64,000 bases of DNA, from positions 62,001-126,000 of the forward strand of contig DATNBU010000039.1 of assembly GCA_035571835.1 (NCBI GenBank), written 5' to 3'. This DNA is from Candidatus Limnocylindrales bacterium (GTDB lineage Bacteria > Desulfobacterota > Binatia > UBA1149 > CAITLU01). This document shows positions 53,133-62,689 of this stretch, in pieces. Every line of letters starts with the position of its first letter. Position 1 is the stretch's first letter. The notes below the pieces were generated by a model that saw only the letters and a list, made by a program, of their open reading frames with translations, did no database searches and was not told where the DNA came from. The translations under genes were made by a program, and so were the position numbers.

Positions 53133-53681
53133 GTGGCCGAGGCCCCGAAAGTCGCGTACTTCGCATACGGCTCGAACATGGACGGCTCGACGCTTCGCGT
53201 GCGTCGCAGCATCGATTGGTCACGCGCGACGGCGGCCTGCGCGAAGGGCTGGCAGCTCGTGATCCGCAAGCCGTCGCTGCTCGGCGGCGCAGCCGGCGCA
53301 ATGGCCAACATCATCGCCGACGCCGCCTCGGAGGTCTGGGGAGTGCTCTACGAGATCACGGCGGACGACCTGGAGCATCTCGAGCTCACCGAAGGCGTAA
53401 AGATCGGCCACTACGAACGAACCGAAGTCGTGGTCGAGCCGGTGGAACGCTGGGACGAGGACGGCGCCGCCACGGTTCGCGCCGTAACGCTGACATCCGG
53501 CACAGAGGATCCGTCGCTTCGCCCCACTGCGCGATACATGGAGCTTCTGCTTTCCGGTGCGGCCGAACACGGGCTGCCCGAATCATGGATCGAGACGCTG
53601 CGAAGATTCGAGACGGCCGAAATCGCGACCGAAGCCGAGCTTCGGTCGCTCTTCGACCACGCGATGAAAAAGCCCGCTTAG
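53133..53681 (+). CDS. Gamma-glutamylcyclotransferase-like protein
   Basis: A 182-residue cytoplasmic enzyme (GTG start). YFAYGSNMDGSTLRVR is the substrate-loop motif, and EVWGVLYEITADDLEHLELTEG holds the family acidic residue. Members release 5-oxoproline from gamma-glutamyl peptides, including glutathione. The glutathione S-transferase-like gene follows 17 bases later, which fits a link to glutathione metabolism. Confidence 0.87.
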   Translation: MAEAPKVAYFAYGSNMDGSTLRVRRSIDWSRATAACAKGWQLVIRKPSLLGGAAGAMANIIADAASEVWGVLYEITADDLEHLELTEGVKIGHYERTEVVVEPVERWDEDGAATVRAVTLTSGTEDPSLRPTARYMELLLSGAAEHGLPESWIETLRRFETAEIATEAELRSLFDHAMKKPA

Positions 53682-53698
53682 CGGCAGGAAAGCCCGTC

Positions 53699-54451
53699 AT
53701 GTCCCAACCGGTCCGCATCGTCGGAAGCTATCTTTCTCCTTATGTGCGCAAGGTTCTCGTCGCGCTGCACGAGAAAGGGATCGACTATCGCATCGATCCG
53801 ATCGTGCCGTTTTTCGGTGACGATCGCTTCGCTGCGGCAAGTCCGATACGGCGCGTTCCGGTCTACATCGACGAGCGCGTCACGCTGTGCGACTCGTCGG
53901 TGATCTGCCAGTACCTCGAGGAGGCCTTTCCGTCGCAGGCTCTTTACCCCGATGACGTTGCCGCGCGCGCGCACGCACGCTGGCTCGAGGAGTTTGCCGA
54001 TACGCGCATGGGCGACGTGTTCATCTGGCGGCTGTTCAACCAGGTCGCGATCGGACCGGCGGTCTGGGGGCGCCCGACCGACAAGGACGTCGTCCGCAAG
54101 GCTGTCGACGAAGACATTCCGTCGGTGCTCGACTATCTCGAGACGCAGGCTCCGGACGGCGGCTTCCTGTTCGGCGGGCAGCTGTCGATTGCCGACATCT
54201 CGATCGCTGTGTTCTTCCGCAACGCCGCGTTCTGCCGCTACGCCGTCGACGCGTCGCGCTGGCCGAAAACCGCCGGCCTCATCGACCGCATTCTTGCCAC
54301 CGGCGGATTCCGGGCCCTCGCGCCGTTCGAACAGCTCTGCATCAAGACCCCGATCGCTTCGCAGCGGGCTGCCCTTGGCGAGATTCACGCCCCGCTCACC
54401 GACGAAAGCTGGGGCACCGAAAAACCCCGCGCGGGCATCATGCCGATCTGA
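53699..54451 (+). CDS. Glutathione S-transferase-family protein
   Basis: A 250-residue GST. The thioredoxin-like N-terminal domain has VGSYLSPYVRKVLVALHEKG and the cis-Pro RRVPVYIDE followed by LCDSSVICQYLEE. The helical C-terminal domain has GGFLFGGQLSIADISIAVFF. The active Ser is likely in SYLSPY. Probably conjugates or reduces electrophiles with glutathione; substrate is unknown. Confidence 0.9.
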   Translation: MSQPVRIVGSYLSPYVRKVLVALHEKGIDYRIDPIVPFFGDDRFAAASPIRRVPVYIDERVTLCDSSVICQYLEEAFPSQALYPDDVAARAHARWLEEFADTRMGDVFIWRLFNQVAIGPAVWGRPTDKDVVRKAVDEDIPSVLDYLETQAPDGGFLFGGQLSIADISIAVFFRNAAFCRYAVDASRWPKTAGLIDRILATGGFRALAPFEQLCIKTPIASQRAALGEIHAPLTDESWGTEKPRAGIMPI

Positions 54452-54526
54452 TACCCGGTCCTTGTCCAGCTTATGGAAGGGCTCGCAGTCCGTTCATGCA
54501 TGGGTTACGTCCGCCCGGTTCACGCC

Positions 54527-55561
54527 ATGCATCTCCCACACCATTGGCAACGCGCTTTCGCGCAATCGCTGTTCGCGCTTGCGGCCATTCTGGCCAGCCC
54601 ATTGCCGGCGCGCGCGTGCGACCTGTGCTCGATCTACACCGGCTCGCTGCTGCAGCAGCACAAGACCGGACTGCTTCTCGGCGTAGCCGAGCAGTACACG
54701 TTGTTCGGGACGGTCCGCGTCGACGGCAAGAAGGTTCCCAACGAGGCCAACGAGTGGGTGCACAGCTCGATCACGCAACTCCTCGTCGGCTACACGTTCA
54801 CGCCGCGCATCGGTGTCCAGATGAACGTCCCGCTGATCTCGCGGCAGTACCGCCGGCTCGAGGAAGGGTCCCAGGCGCGCGGTGACGTGGGCGGGCTCGG
54901 CGACCTTTCCATTGTCGGCCGCGTAAGCCCGTTCAGCCGCGCGATCGGCCAGCTCCTGGTGAACACCGAGCTGCTCGCGGGCCTCAAGCTTCCGACCGGC
55001 AGCAGCCACCGGCTCGGCGAAGAGCACGAGCACGAAGACGGAGGAGACGAAGAAGAAGCGCTGGCTTTGGCGTTGCCGTCGCCGCATCACGAAGAGCACG
55101 AGGAGCATGAGGAAAGCGCCGTGCACGGGCACGATCTCACGCTCGGTTCCGGATCGGTCGACGGATTGTTCGGTGCGTCGGTGCACGCCAGCTGGCAGCG
55201 CCTATTCGGCGACCTCGCCGCGCAGTACGTCGTACGCGGCAATGGCGACTTTTCCTACGAGTATGCGAACGACCTGACGTGGGAAGCCAGCATCGGCTAC
55301 TACGTGGTCGCGGCGGACCGATGGACAGCTTCTCTCGCGCTGGCGACGAGCGGAGAAAACAAGGGCCGCGACCACCAGCACGGCGAGCTTCAGGACGATA
55401 CTGCGATTACGGCCGTCTATCTCGGGCCCGGCGCTTCGGTGACGTGGACCGATGCACTGCATGCGGGCCTCGTCATCGAAGCGCCGCTCGAGCAGGACAA
55501 CACCGGGCGTCAGATCGTCGCGGACTATCGCATTCGCGGAGGCCTCACCTGGCGATTCTGA
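54527..55561 (+). CDS. Outer-membrane barrel protein with His/Glu-rich loop
   Basis: About 344 residues from the ATG at 54527, chosen so that the signal peptide (SLFALAAILASPLPARA) has normal length; ATGs at 54473 and 54500 are possible. The mature protein opens with CDLCSIYTGS and continues in amphipathic strands (VGYTFTPRIGVQMNVPLIS, LLVNTELLAGLKLPTGS) ending in GGLTWRF, the aromatic C-terminus of outer-membrane barrels. A loop of about 45 residues is packed with His and Glu (EEHEHEDGGDEEE, HHEEHEEHEE, HGHD). It is likely to bind metal ions such as zinc, copper or nickel. Confidence 0.75.
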   Translation: MHLPHHWQRAFAQSLFALAAILASPLPARACDLCSIYTGSLLQQHKTGLLLGVAEQYTLFGTVRVDGKKVPNEANEWVHSSITQLLVGYTFTPRIGVQMNVPLISRQYRRLEEGSQARGDVGGLGDLSIVGRVSPFSRAIGQLLVNTELLAGLKLPTGSSHRLGEEHEHEDGGDEEEALALALPSPHHEEHEEHEESAVHGHDLTLGSGSVDGLFGASVHASWQRLFGDLAAQYVVRGNGDFSYEYANDLTWEASIGYYVVAADRWTASLALATSGENKGRDHQHGELQDDTAITAVYLGPGASVTWTDALHAGLVIEAPLEQDNTGRQIVADYRIRGGLTWRF

Positions 55562-55624
55562 GCGGGATCCGGCCGACCACGCGGCCGCTGGCCGCGCATG
55601 CACCACGATGCCGGCGCTCTGCGG

Positions 55625-56524
55625 CTATTCGACTCCGCCCGCACCTTTGAGGAGCGCTGCGCATTCGACCTTGTTGTTGCCCACCGCGAACGACAGCGGC
55701 GTGAATCCGTCGTTGTCGCGAACGTTGACGACGGCTCCGCGGTCGACGAGCGTTTTCGCGGTTGACGTTTCTCCGACCCACGCCACGAAGTGCAGCACCG
55801 TGTCGTTGTTGGCGTTGCGCGTATTGGCCTGCGCACCCGCATCCAGGAGCAGCCCGGCCATCTCCGCGCTGCGCGCCCAGAAGAGTGGAGTAAAGCCTTT
55901 CGAGTCCGCCGCCTTCGGATCCACTCCGGCATCAATCAGGAGCCGGGTCATCTCGACGTCGCCGCGATAGACCGTCTCCGCCAGCAGCGTGCCTCCGTTT
56001 TCGTCGCGGATCTTCGCATCGGCCCCTGCTTTGACCAGCATGCGGACGATCGCGGCGTGTTTTCGAAACAGTGCCCAGCGCAGCGGCGGCCACCCGGCAG
56101 CGTCGCGCGTGTTCGGATCGACGCCGGCATCGAGCAGAGCCTGGACGACAGCGTCTGCGCCCGACTCGGCGGCTTTGGTGAGCGGCGTGGATCCGCGCGA
56201 GTCCTTCGCGCCGCCGTCGGCTCCCGCGTCGAGAATCATGCGCGCGATGTCGGGTCGTCCTTTTTGCGCCGCGACCTCTACAAGCGTCGCATCGGCCTCG
56301 ACGTGCGAGTTCAGGTCGCAGCCGCCGTCCTTGCGGCACCAGTACAGATGCAACCGGACCTGCTCGGCGTTGCCGGAGCGCACCGCGTCGAGCAGCGTGA
56401 CCGTCGGATGCTCGGGAGCGCAGCCAGCAAGAATGGCCGGCAGAATCGCCAGGAGAATCGAAGCACGGAAGCGTCGCACGGCGCGGAACATTCCCCGGCA
56501 GTCGCGCGGACGCAATGACGTCAT
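55625..56524 (-). CDS. Ankyrin-repeat lipoprotein
   Basis: A 299-residue lipoprotein; the signal peptide ends in PAILAGC (Cys about 35). Seven to eight ankyrin repeats follow, e.g. DIARMILDAGADGGAKDSRG, VVQALLDAGVDPNTRDAAGWP and MTRLLIDAGVDPKAADSKGFTPL. It should be a periplasmic or outer-membrane scaffold for protein contacts. It starts four bases after a large palindrome that separates it from hisC. Confidence 0.88.
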   Translation of the reverse strand: MTSLRPRDCRGMFRAVRRFRASILLAILPAILAGCAPEHPTVTLLDAVRSGNAEQVRLHLYWCRKDGGCDLNSHVEADATLVEVAAQKGRPDIARMILDAGADGGAKDSRGSTPLTKAAESGADAVVQALLDAGVDPNTRDAAGWPPLRWALFRKHAAIVRMLVKAGADAKIRDENGGTLLAETVYRGDVEMTRLLIDAGVDPKAADSKGFTPLFWARSAEMAGLLLDAGAQANTRNANNDTVLHFVAWVGETSTAKTLVDRGAVVNVRDNDGFTPLSFAVGNNKVECAALLKGAGGVE

Positions 56525-56528
56525 GAGA

Positions 56529-56578
56529 AAATCGGGGACAGACACCGATTTCCGGAAATCGGTGTCTGTCCCCGATTT
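56529..56578. repeat. 50-bp perfect palindrome, REP-like
   Basis: Each arm is 25 bases with no loop; the outer part contains CGGGGACAGACACC. It lies between hisC and the ankyrin gene, ending on the last base of the hisC stop codon. It shares GGGGACAG with the element at 34309. No transposase is nearby, so it looks like a dispersed non-autonomous repeat. Confidence 0.9.
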
Positions 56579-57633
56579 CAGATTCGCGACATGACGTCGA
56601 GGAATTTGTCCATCTCGTCGTCGGTGCCGATGCTGACGCGGATTCCTGCGGCCAGCCCGTCGCCTTCGAAGAACCGCACGAGCACGCTGCTGTCGCGAAG
56701 CTTCTCGTAGACGCCGCGCCCGCCGCCTTTGGCCGTGCAGTCGACCCACAGGAAATTGGCCTGCGAGTCTTCGAGCGTGTAGCCGGCGCGCCGGAGCGCG
56801 GCCGTCACGCGCACGCGCGTGGCCCGGATCCGCGCCACGTTGTTCTGCATCCAGCCGATGTCCTCGAGCGCCGCCACTCCGGCGGCGATCGCGAGGCGCG
56901 AGACGTTGTACGAATCCTTCACCTTGGCGAGCTCGGCTGCGAAATCCTCGTGAGCGAACAGTAGCCCAAGGCGAAGCCCCGCGAGCGAGAACGACTTGGA
57001 GAACGATCGCGTGACGACGAGGTTTGGATGATCCGCGAGAATCGCGAGCGCGCTCGCGCCGCCGAAGTCGACGTAGGCTTCATCGGCGACGACGACGCCG
57101 GAGACGTTTCGCGCAAACTCCGCAATCGCGTCGAGCGGCAGCGCGAGACCGGTCGGCGAATTCGGCGTCGAAAGGAACGTCACGCGGGACGGCGCTTCGG
57201 CAAGAGCACGCGGAATCGGATTGCCGTCGGCAGGAACTTCGATCGCGCGCACGCCTTCGAGGTTGGCGAGCACGCGGTACAGCGAGTACGTCGGCACCGG
57301 GTACGCAATCGCCTCTCCCGGCTCCGTGCACGCACGCAGCAGGATCGCGAGCAGCTCGTCCGAACCATTGCCGGCCAGCACCTGCGAAGGCTTTACGCGG
57401 TAGGTCTCGGCTGCCCGCACGCGCAGCATGTCGGCCATCGGCGACGGATAGAGATTGAGCCGATGCGCTTCGGTCTCGATCGCCTCGGCAATCAGCGGCG
57501 AGCACGGATATGGGTTCTCGTTCGTGTTGAGCTTGATCAGCGAGCGGTCGGTCGGCTGTTCGCCGGGTGTATAGCCCGCCGTCTCGCGGATGCGGCGCGA
57601 GACGAGATCCGGTCCGCGTGAGGATGGTGCCAT
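56578..57633 (-). CDS. hisC: Histidinol-phosphate aminotransferase
   Basis: HisC (351 residues), a fold-type I PLP enzyme. It has KLNTNENPYPCSP, VLAGNGSDELLAILLRA, STPNSPTGLALPL, VVADEAYVDFGG and the PLP lysine in VTRSFSKSFSLAGLRLG. It converts imidazole-acetol phosphate to histidinol phosphate. No other his genes are nearby; it follows the M48 protease by 57 bases. The ATG at 57633 has AGGAG upstream. Confidence 0.95.
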   Translation of the reverse strand: MAPSSRGPDLVSRRIRETAGYTPGEQPTDRSLIKLNTNENPYPCSPLIAEAIETEAHRLNLYPSPMADMLRVRAAETYRVKPSQVLAGNGSDELLAILLRACTEPGEAIAYPVPTYSLYRVLANLEGVRAIEVPADGNPIPRALAEAPSRVTFLSTPNSPTGLALPLDAIAEFARNVSGVVVADEAYVDFGGASALAILADHPNLVVTRSFSKSFSLAGLRLGLLFAHEDFAAELAKVKDSYNVSRLAIAAGVAALEDIGWMQNNVARIRATRVRVTAALRRAGYTLEDSQANFLWVDCTAKGGGRGVYEKLRDSSVLVRFFEGDGLAAGIRVSIGTDDEMDKFLDVMSRI

Positions 57634-57690
57634 CGATCGGGTTCTCCTTTTGTATCCACGCGGCCGGTCGGATCCGTGCGCCTGCCTGGA

Positions 57691-59169
57691 TCAGTGCGGC
57701 TGGGGCGCGGGGCCGATCGGAGTGCCGTCGGGAGCCGTGCGCTGGCCCTGCTTCTGGGCTTCGACCGATTTGTCGTGAATCTCCTCGCCGAGCCTTTCCG
57801 AGCGCTTGATCATGTCCTGCCTGATCTTGTCCATGTTCGGATCGTTCTTCGGCAGCGCGGCAAGCGAACGCTTGAAATACTCGACCGCCTGGCGCGGGTT
57901 GCCCTGCACTTCGCTCGCGCGGCCGACCCAGTAGAAGCCTTCGCCTTCGCGCGACGACTTTCCGAGCGCGCGGCCGAGCGCGAGCAGCACGTCGGCGCGA
58001 TATGCTTCCCCGGCGACCGAACGCTCGAGCTTCTCGGCAGCAGCCGCGTAGTTGCCCTCCTGCGTATCCATCGCCGCGAGATCGGCGAGCGTGTCCCAGT
58101 CGGCCGGAGTCTTGACGAGTACGCGGTTCAGGCGCGTTCTCGCCTCCGGGAAGTTGCCGCGGCGAAACGCGGTGCGACCGAGCTCGCGATCGACGTTGCG
58201 GCCCGCGGCCTCCGCTTCGCGCAGGTACTTGTCGGCCGTCACGTACTCTTCGCCGTGCGACATGAGGATGCCAAGCAGCTCGAGCGCCTCGGGCCGGTCG
58301 GCCGGCTTGGCCGCGGCAAGCGCACGTTCGTACTCCGGCACGCACTGGTCGCGGCTCTGGGAATACGCGCGGGCGATCGCCTGCGCGCGCTTGAGCCGCA
58401 GCGACGGCACCGATTTCGACGGGTCCCACTCGTGGCGGCCGAGGACCGCCTCGAGGTTGGTCAGCCGTTCACCGCTCAGCGGGTGCGACAGGAAGTATGG
58501 CGGAATGCGCGTCGGATTGAGCGACTGGTCGTCGTTGATCTTGTGCAGCAGGCCCATCATCGCCGCCGGATCGTAGCCGGCCTTCTTCGCGTAGCCGATG
58601 CCGAGATAGTCGGCCTCGCGCTCGAAGTCGCGCTGGTATTTGAGCTGCGCCGCCTGTCCGGCAGCCAGCGACGCAATGGCGAGCCCGGGATTGACGATTC
58701 CGAGCAGAAGCCCAAGCAGCGACGCGTAGCTTGCCGCCGCACCCTTCTCCTGCTGCCGCACCAGGTGATGGGCGGCCGCGTGCGCGACCTCGTGGCCGAT
58801 CACGCCCGCCAGCGCGTCGTCGCTGTCGACGCGCGAGATCAGCCCCGCGTTCGCGAACAGCTTTCCGCCCGGCACCGAGAACGCGTTGATGTCGTCGTCG
58901 CGCACGACGAAAAACTCGTACTCGAACGGCGTGGTTCCGAGCGCGACGACCAGCTTGTTGCCCATGTCGCGCAGATACCCGGCCAGCTCGTAGTCATGGA
59001 TGAGCGGCATGTGCGCAACCGCTTCGTCGACGAATTCGGCGCCGAGCTTCTTCTCCTCCGCGACCGACGCGAGCGCGCTGGTAGCCGTCGCGACGACGAA
59101 CGGCGGACACGCGACTGCCGTGGCGAGGACGACGGCGAGCGCTCGTCGCATGGGCATCACCGGCCTCAT
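57691..59169 (-). CDS. M48-family metalloprotease with TPR repeats (BepA-like)
   Basis: A 492-residue exported protease. A signal peptide (about 1-34) precedes the M48 domain with zinc motif HEVAH (126-130) and the third ligand in FEREADYLGI (Glu about 184). Then comes a TPR region (about 255-460) with PEALELLGILMSHGEEYVTADKYL and ADVLLALGRALGKSSREGEGF. This is the plan of BepA/YfgC, which checks outer-membrane barrel assembly and LptD. It begins two bases after hemB. Confidence 0.9.
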   Translation of the reverse strand: MRPVMPMRRALAVVLATAVACPPFVVATATSALASVAEEKKLGAEFVDEAVAHMPLIHDYELAGYLRDMGNKLVVALGTTPFEYEFFVVRDDDINAFSVPGGKLFANAGLISRVDSDDALAGVIGHEVAHAAAHHLVRQQEKGAAASYASLLGLLLGIVNPGLAIASLAAGQAAQLKYQRDFEREADYLGIGYAKKAGYDPAAMMGLLHKINDDQSLNPTRIPPYFLSHPLSGERLTNLEAVLGRHEWDPSKSVPSLRLKRAQAIARAYSQSRDQCVPEYERALAAAKPADRPEALELLGILMSHGEEYVTADKYLREAEAAGRNVDRELGRTAFRRGNFPEARTRLNRVLVKTPADWDTLADLAAMDTQEGNYAAAAEKLERSVAGEAYRADVLLALGRALGKSSREGEGFYWVGRASEVQGNPRQAVEYFKRSLAALPKNDPNMDKIRQDMIKRSERLGEEIHDKSVEAQKQGQRTAPDGTPIGPAPQPH

Positions 59170-59171
59170 CG

Positions 59172-60140
59172 CTACAGCCCCGCCGCCACGTCGAGCGCGA
59201 AGTACGTGATGACGAGATCGGCGCCGGCGCGGCGGATCGACGTCAGCGTTTCGTCAACGACCCTGGTTTCGTCGATCCAGCCTGCGCGGCCGGCGGCCTT
59301 GATCATCGCGTACTCACCGCTGACCTGGTAGGCGACCAGCGGGCAGTCGAACCGCTCGCGCGCGCGGCGCACGATGTCGAGATAAGGCAGCGCGGGCTTG
59401 ACCATGATCATGTCGGCGCCCTCGTCGAGGTCCGCCTGGATTTCGCGCATCGCTTCGGCGGCGTTGCCGGGATCCATCTGGTAGCCGCGGCGATCTCCGA
59501 ACTGCGGCGCCGAATCGGCCGCTTCGCGAAACGGACCGTAGAATCCGGAGCAGTACTTCGCGGCGTACGAAAGGATCGCGACATCGACAAGCCCGTCGCC
59601 GTCGAGCGCACGGCGGATGCGCCCCACGCGGCCATCCATCATGTCGGACGGCGCGACGATGTCGGCTCCGGCGCGCGCATGCGACAGCGCCTCGGCGGCC
59701 AGCAGCTCGAGCGTCGGATCGTTCGCGACATCGCCATTCTCGATGACGCCGCAGTGCCCGTGATCGGTGTACTCGCAAAGGCAGACGTCGGTGATCACGC
59801 AGATGTCGGGCGCGATGCTTTTGATCGCGCGAACGAGATTCTGCACGGGACCGTCTTCGCGTGCCGACTCCGAGCCGCGTGCGTCCTTGTTTTCGGGGAG
59901 CCCGAAGAGCAGCACCGCCGGGATGCCCAGGTCGCGGGCGCGCACCGCCAAGTCGGTCGCGCGGTCGACCGACTGCTGGAAGACGCCTGGCATCGAGCCG
60001 ACCTCGCGCTCGATGCCGGAGCCGGGAACGACGAACAGCGGAAGGATCAGGTCTTCGCGCGAGAGCCGGGTCTCACGCACCATGCGACGAATCGTTTCCG
60101 TGCGTCGCAGACGGCGCGGCCGGCTTGCGGGGAATGCCAC
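59172..60140 (-). CDS. hemB: Delta-aminolevulinic acid dehydratase
   Basis: HemB (322 residues) joins two 5-aminolevulinate molecules to porphobilinogen. The zinc Cys triad lies in [14 protein letters not shown], so the enzyme is of the zinc type. Active-site lysines are in [17 protein letters not shown] and [12 protein letters not shown]. The start is a GTG at 60140. It follows the cobA/hemD gene by nine bases. Confidence 0.97.
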   Translation of the reverse strand: MAFPASRPRRLRRTETIRRMVRETRLSREDLILPLFVVPGSGIEREVGSMPGVFQQSVDRATDLAVRARDLGIPAVLLFGLPENKDARGSESAREDGPVQNLVRAIKSIAPDICVITDVCLCEYTDHGHCGVIENGDVANDPTLELLAAEALSHARAGADIVAPSDMMDGRVGRIRRALDGDGLVDVAILSYAAKYCSGFYGPFREAADSAPQFGDRRGYQMDPGNAAEAMREIQADLDEGADMIMVKPALPYLDIVRRARERFDCPLVAYQVSGEYAMIKAAGRAGWIDETRVVDETLTSIRRAGADLVITYFALDVAAGL

Positions 60141-60149
60141 GGCGCGATG

Positions 60150-61709
60150 CTAGGGGAGCGGTTGCCGATTTGCAAAAAACGACTCGATTGCGTCCGCAAG
60201 CGCGTCGACCGTGTACTCGTCGGGCATCACGTCGACGTCGATGCCGAGATCGCAAAGCGTCTGCCGCGTGATCGGTCCGATTGCCGCGACGCTTCTGCCG
60301 GCGAGCAGCTCGCGTGCGCGCCCGCCGACGAGCCGGTCGAAGTTGGTCACCGTGCTCGAGCTCGTGAACGTGATCATATCGAACGCTCCGAGACGCGATT
60401 CGGGCGCAGCGTCCGCGCCGCTTCCGTCCACGTCCGGGACGGTCGTCCGGTAGATGGCGACCACGTCGACGACCGCGCCGCGCTCGCGGAGCGTGTCGGG
60501 AAGCACCTCGCGGGCGATTTGCGCGCGAGCAAGAAGAATGCGCCGTCCGCTTACGTCGCCGAGGGCTTCGAGAAGCGCCTCGGCGCGATATTCGCCGGGC
60601 TGCGCAGCAACCTTGAGGCCGCGCGACTCGACCGCTGCACGCGTCGCCGGTCCAATCGCGGCAATGCGCACGCCGGCGAGCTCGCGAAGATCGCGTCCGC
60701 CCGCAAGGAACTGGCCGAAGAAGCTCTCGACGCCGTTGACGCTCGTCAGAACCAGCCAGTCGTAGCCGCCCGCTGCATCGAACACGGCAGGCTCGACAGC
60801 AATCGGATGGATCTCGATGGTGGGAAACTCGACGACCTCGGCCGCGGAGCGTTCGAGACGGTCCGACAACGCGGCCGCCTGATGGCGCGCGCGCGTGACC
60901 ACGATGCGCCGGCCGAACAGCGGCAGGCGCTCGAACCACTCGAGCTCAGCGGCAAGGCCTGCCACCGCACCGACGACGAACACGACGGGCGGACGAACCA
61001 GGTCGCTGCCGGCGTCGCGGCCGATGCGCGCGAGCGTGCTCAGGATCTTCTTCTGGCGCGGCAGCGTGCCCCAGCGGATGCCGGCCACGGGCGTCTCCGG
61101 AGCCATGCCGGCCTCGATCAGATGCGCGGCGATTTCTTCGATGCGCGTCATCGCCATCAGGAACACCAGCGTGCCGCCGGTTGCAGCGAGCGCGGCCCAG
61201 TCGATGTCGTCGCGCTCGCTTCCGGTCTGCCCGGTGACGAACGTGACGAGCGAGGAATGCTCGCGGTGCGTCAGCGGCACTCCCGCCCACGCCGGCACTG
61301 CGATTGCGGACGTGACACCCGGCACGACCTCGTAGTCGATGCCCGCACGCCGGCACGCTTCGGCCTCCTCTCCGCCGCGGCCGAAGATGAACGGATCACC
61401 GCCTTTCAGGCGCACGACGTTCTTTCCTTCGGCGGCACGCGCAACCAGAAGCTCTTCGATTTCCTTCTGTGAGATGCTCTCGCGGCCGTGGCGCTTGCCG
61501 ACGAGCACTTTTTCCGCAGCGGCCGGCGCGTGCGCGAGCAGTCTCGGGTCGGCGAGCGCGTCGTAAAGAACGACGTCGGCGCGAGCGAGCGCGTCGCGGC
61601 CGCGAAGCGTAAGCAGTCCCGGATCGCCCGGACCTGCGCCGACGAGGAACACGCGACCGCGCGTGCGCTGGACCTTGCCGGACGCGTGGTTGCTTGACCG
61701 CGCGCTCAT
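60150..61709 (-). CDS. Fused uroporphyrinogen-III methyltransferase / synthase
   Basis: A 519-residue fusion. Residues 15-255 are a CobA/SUMT domain: VFLVGAGPGDPGLLTLRG, VVRLKGGDPFIFGRGGEE, VPGVTSAIAVPAWAGVPLTHRE and GIRWGT. Residues about 262-519 are HemD: RRIVVTRARHQAAALSDRL, WLVLTSVNGVESFF and ITFTSSSTVTNF. One chain thus makes uroporphyrinogen III and can methylate it to precorrin-2, linking heme with siroheme/corrin branches. The ATG overlaps the hemC stop. Confidence 0.95.
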   Translation of the reverse strand: MSARSSNHASGKVQRTRGRVFLVGAGPGDPGLLTLRGRDALARADVVLYDALADPRLLAHAPAAAEKVLVGKRHGRESISQKEIEELLVARAAEGKNVVRLKGGDPFIFGRGGEEAEACRRAGIDYEVVPGVTSAIAVPAWAGVPLTHREHSSLVTFVTGQTGSERDDIDWAALAATGGTLVFLMAMTRIEEIAAHLIEAGMAPETPVAGIRWGTLPRQKKILSTLARIGRDAGSDLVRPPVVFVVGAVAGLAAELEWFERLPLFGRRIVVTRARHQAAALSDRLERSAAEVVEFPTIEIHPIAVEPAVFDAAGGYDWLVLTSVNGVESFFGQFLAGGRDLRELAGVRIAAIGPATRAAVESRGLKVAAQPGEYRAEALLEALGDVSGRRILLARAQIAREVLPDTLRERGAVVDVVAIYRTTVPDVDGSGADAAPESRLGAFDMITFTSSSTVTNFDRLVGGRARELLAGRSVAAIGPITRQTLCDLGIDVDVMPDEYTVDALADAIESFFANRQPLP

Positions 61710-62689
61710 CGCGGAATCTCGGCAGCGTTCGCCGCATCGATGATGCGCGACGCTCCGCGTTCGAAAAACGAGCGTGCCAGAGACCGGCCGAGCTCTTCCG
61801 CGCGCGCGTCGGCACCGGCAAGCGATCCGTCCGGAAGCTCGAGCGACGTCCGGTCGCGAATCTGCTCGTGACCATCGGGGGACACGACGAGCCCGACAAG
61901 CACGAGCTCGCCGGCGCGACACTCGGCGTAAGCCGCGAGCGGAAGACTGCAGCCGCCGCCGAACATGCGCGCGAATCCGCGCTCGGCGGCGGCAGCGATT
62001 CGCGATGCGGCGTGATCGAGACGCGCGAGCAGCTCGCGCGTCGGCCGGTCATCGATGCGGGCAGTGATCGCAACGGCACCCTGCCCCGCCGCCGGAACGA
62101 ACGTGAACGGGTCGAGCGCAACCGCACGCGCAGGTCCACCTGCAGACAGATCGATCCCGAGACGTCCGAGTCCTGCGGCCGCGAGGAAAGTCGCGTCGTA
62201 CTCGCCGTCGGCGAGCTTGCGAAGCCGGGTCTCGACGTTGCCGCGCAGCATGCGGATATTGAGATGCGGAGCTTCAGCCAGCGCCTGCGCCTGGCGGCGA
62301 AGGCTGGTCGTGCCGATGACCGCACCGGTAGGCAGCGCCGACAGATCAAGTCCCCCGGTGGTAACCAGCAGATCGCGCGCATCCGCGCGCTCGAGCACGG
62401 CTGCAATGGTCGTCCCGGCCGCAAGCTCGGTCGGCACGTCCTTGAGCGAGTGCACTGCGCAGTCGATGCGGCCGGAAACCAGGGCCTCGTCGAGCTCTTT
62501 CAGGAAAAGCCCTTTGCCGCCGGCTTCGCGCAGCGGCCGGTCGACGATGCGGTCGCCGGTGGTCGTGATCTCGACGAGCTCGTAGCTTGCGCCAGCCGAG
62601 CGCCGTACGAGCTCGTCCATCGACTGCCGCGTCTGCGTAAGAGCGAGCGGGCTACGGCGCGTGCCGACGCGCAGCGCTCGCGAAGTCAC
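61706..62689 (-). CDS. hemC: Porphobilinogen deaminase
   Basis: HemC (327 residues) links four porphobilinogens to hydroxymethylbilane. It has LRVGTRRSPLALTQT, GLFLKELDEALVSGRIDCAVHSLKD, GTTSLRRQAQ and the dipyrromethane Cys in GGGCSLPLAAYAE. The GTG at 62689 overlaps the hemA stop (GTGA); longer upstream readings run inside hemA and have no homology. Confidence 0.97.
   Translation of the reverse strand: MTSRALRVGTRRSPLALTQTRQSMDELVRRSAGASYELVEITTTGDRIVDRPLREAGGKGLFLKELDEALVSGRIDCAVHSLKDVPTELAAGTTIAAVLERADARDLLVTTGGLDLSALPTGAVIGTTSLRRQAQALAEAPHLNIRMLRGNVETRLRKLADGEYDATFLAAAGLGRLGIDLSAGGPARAVALDPFTFVPAAGQGAVAITARIDDRPTRELLARLDHAASRIAAAAERGFARMFGGGCSLPLAAYAECRAGELVLVGLVVSPDGHEQIRDRTSLELPDGSLAGADARAEELGRSLARSFFERGASRIIDAANAAEIPR

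Noticed and set aside
57676..59331. Plus-strand 551-codon frame opposite the M48 protease
   Set aside because: The minus strand encodes HEVAH and TPR motifs; the plus frame is Arg-rich and unlike any family.
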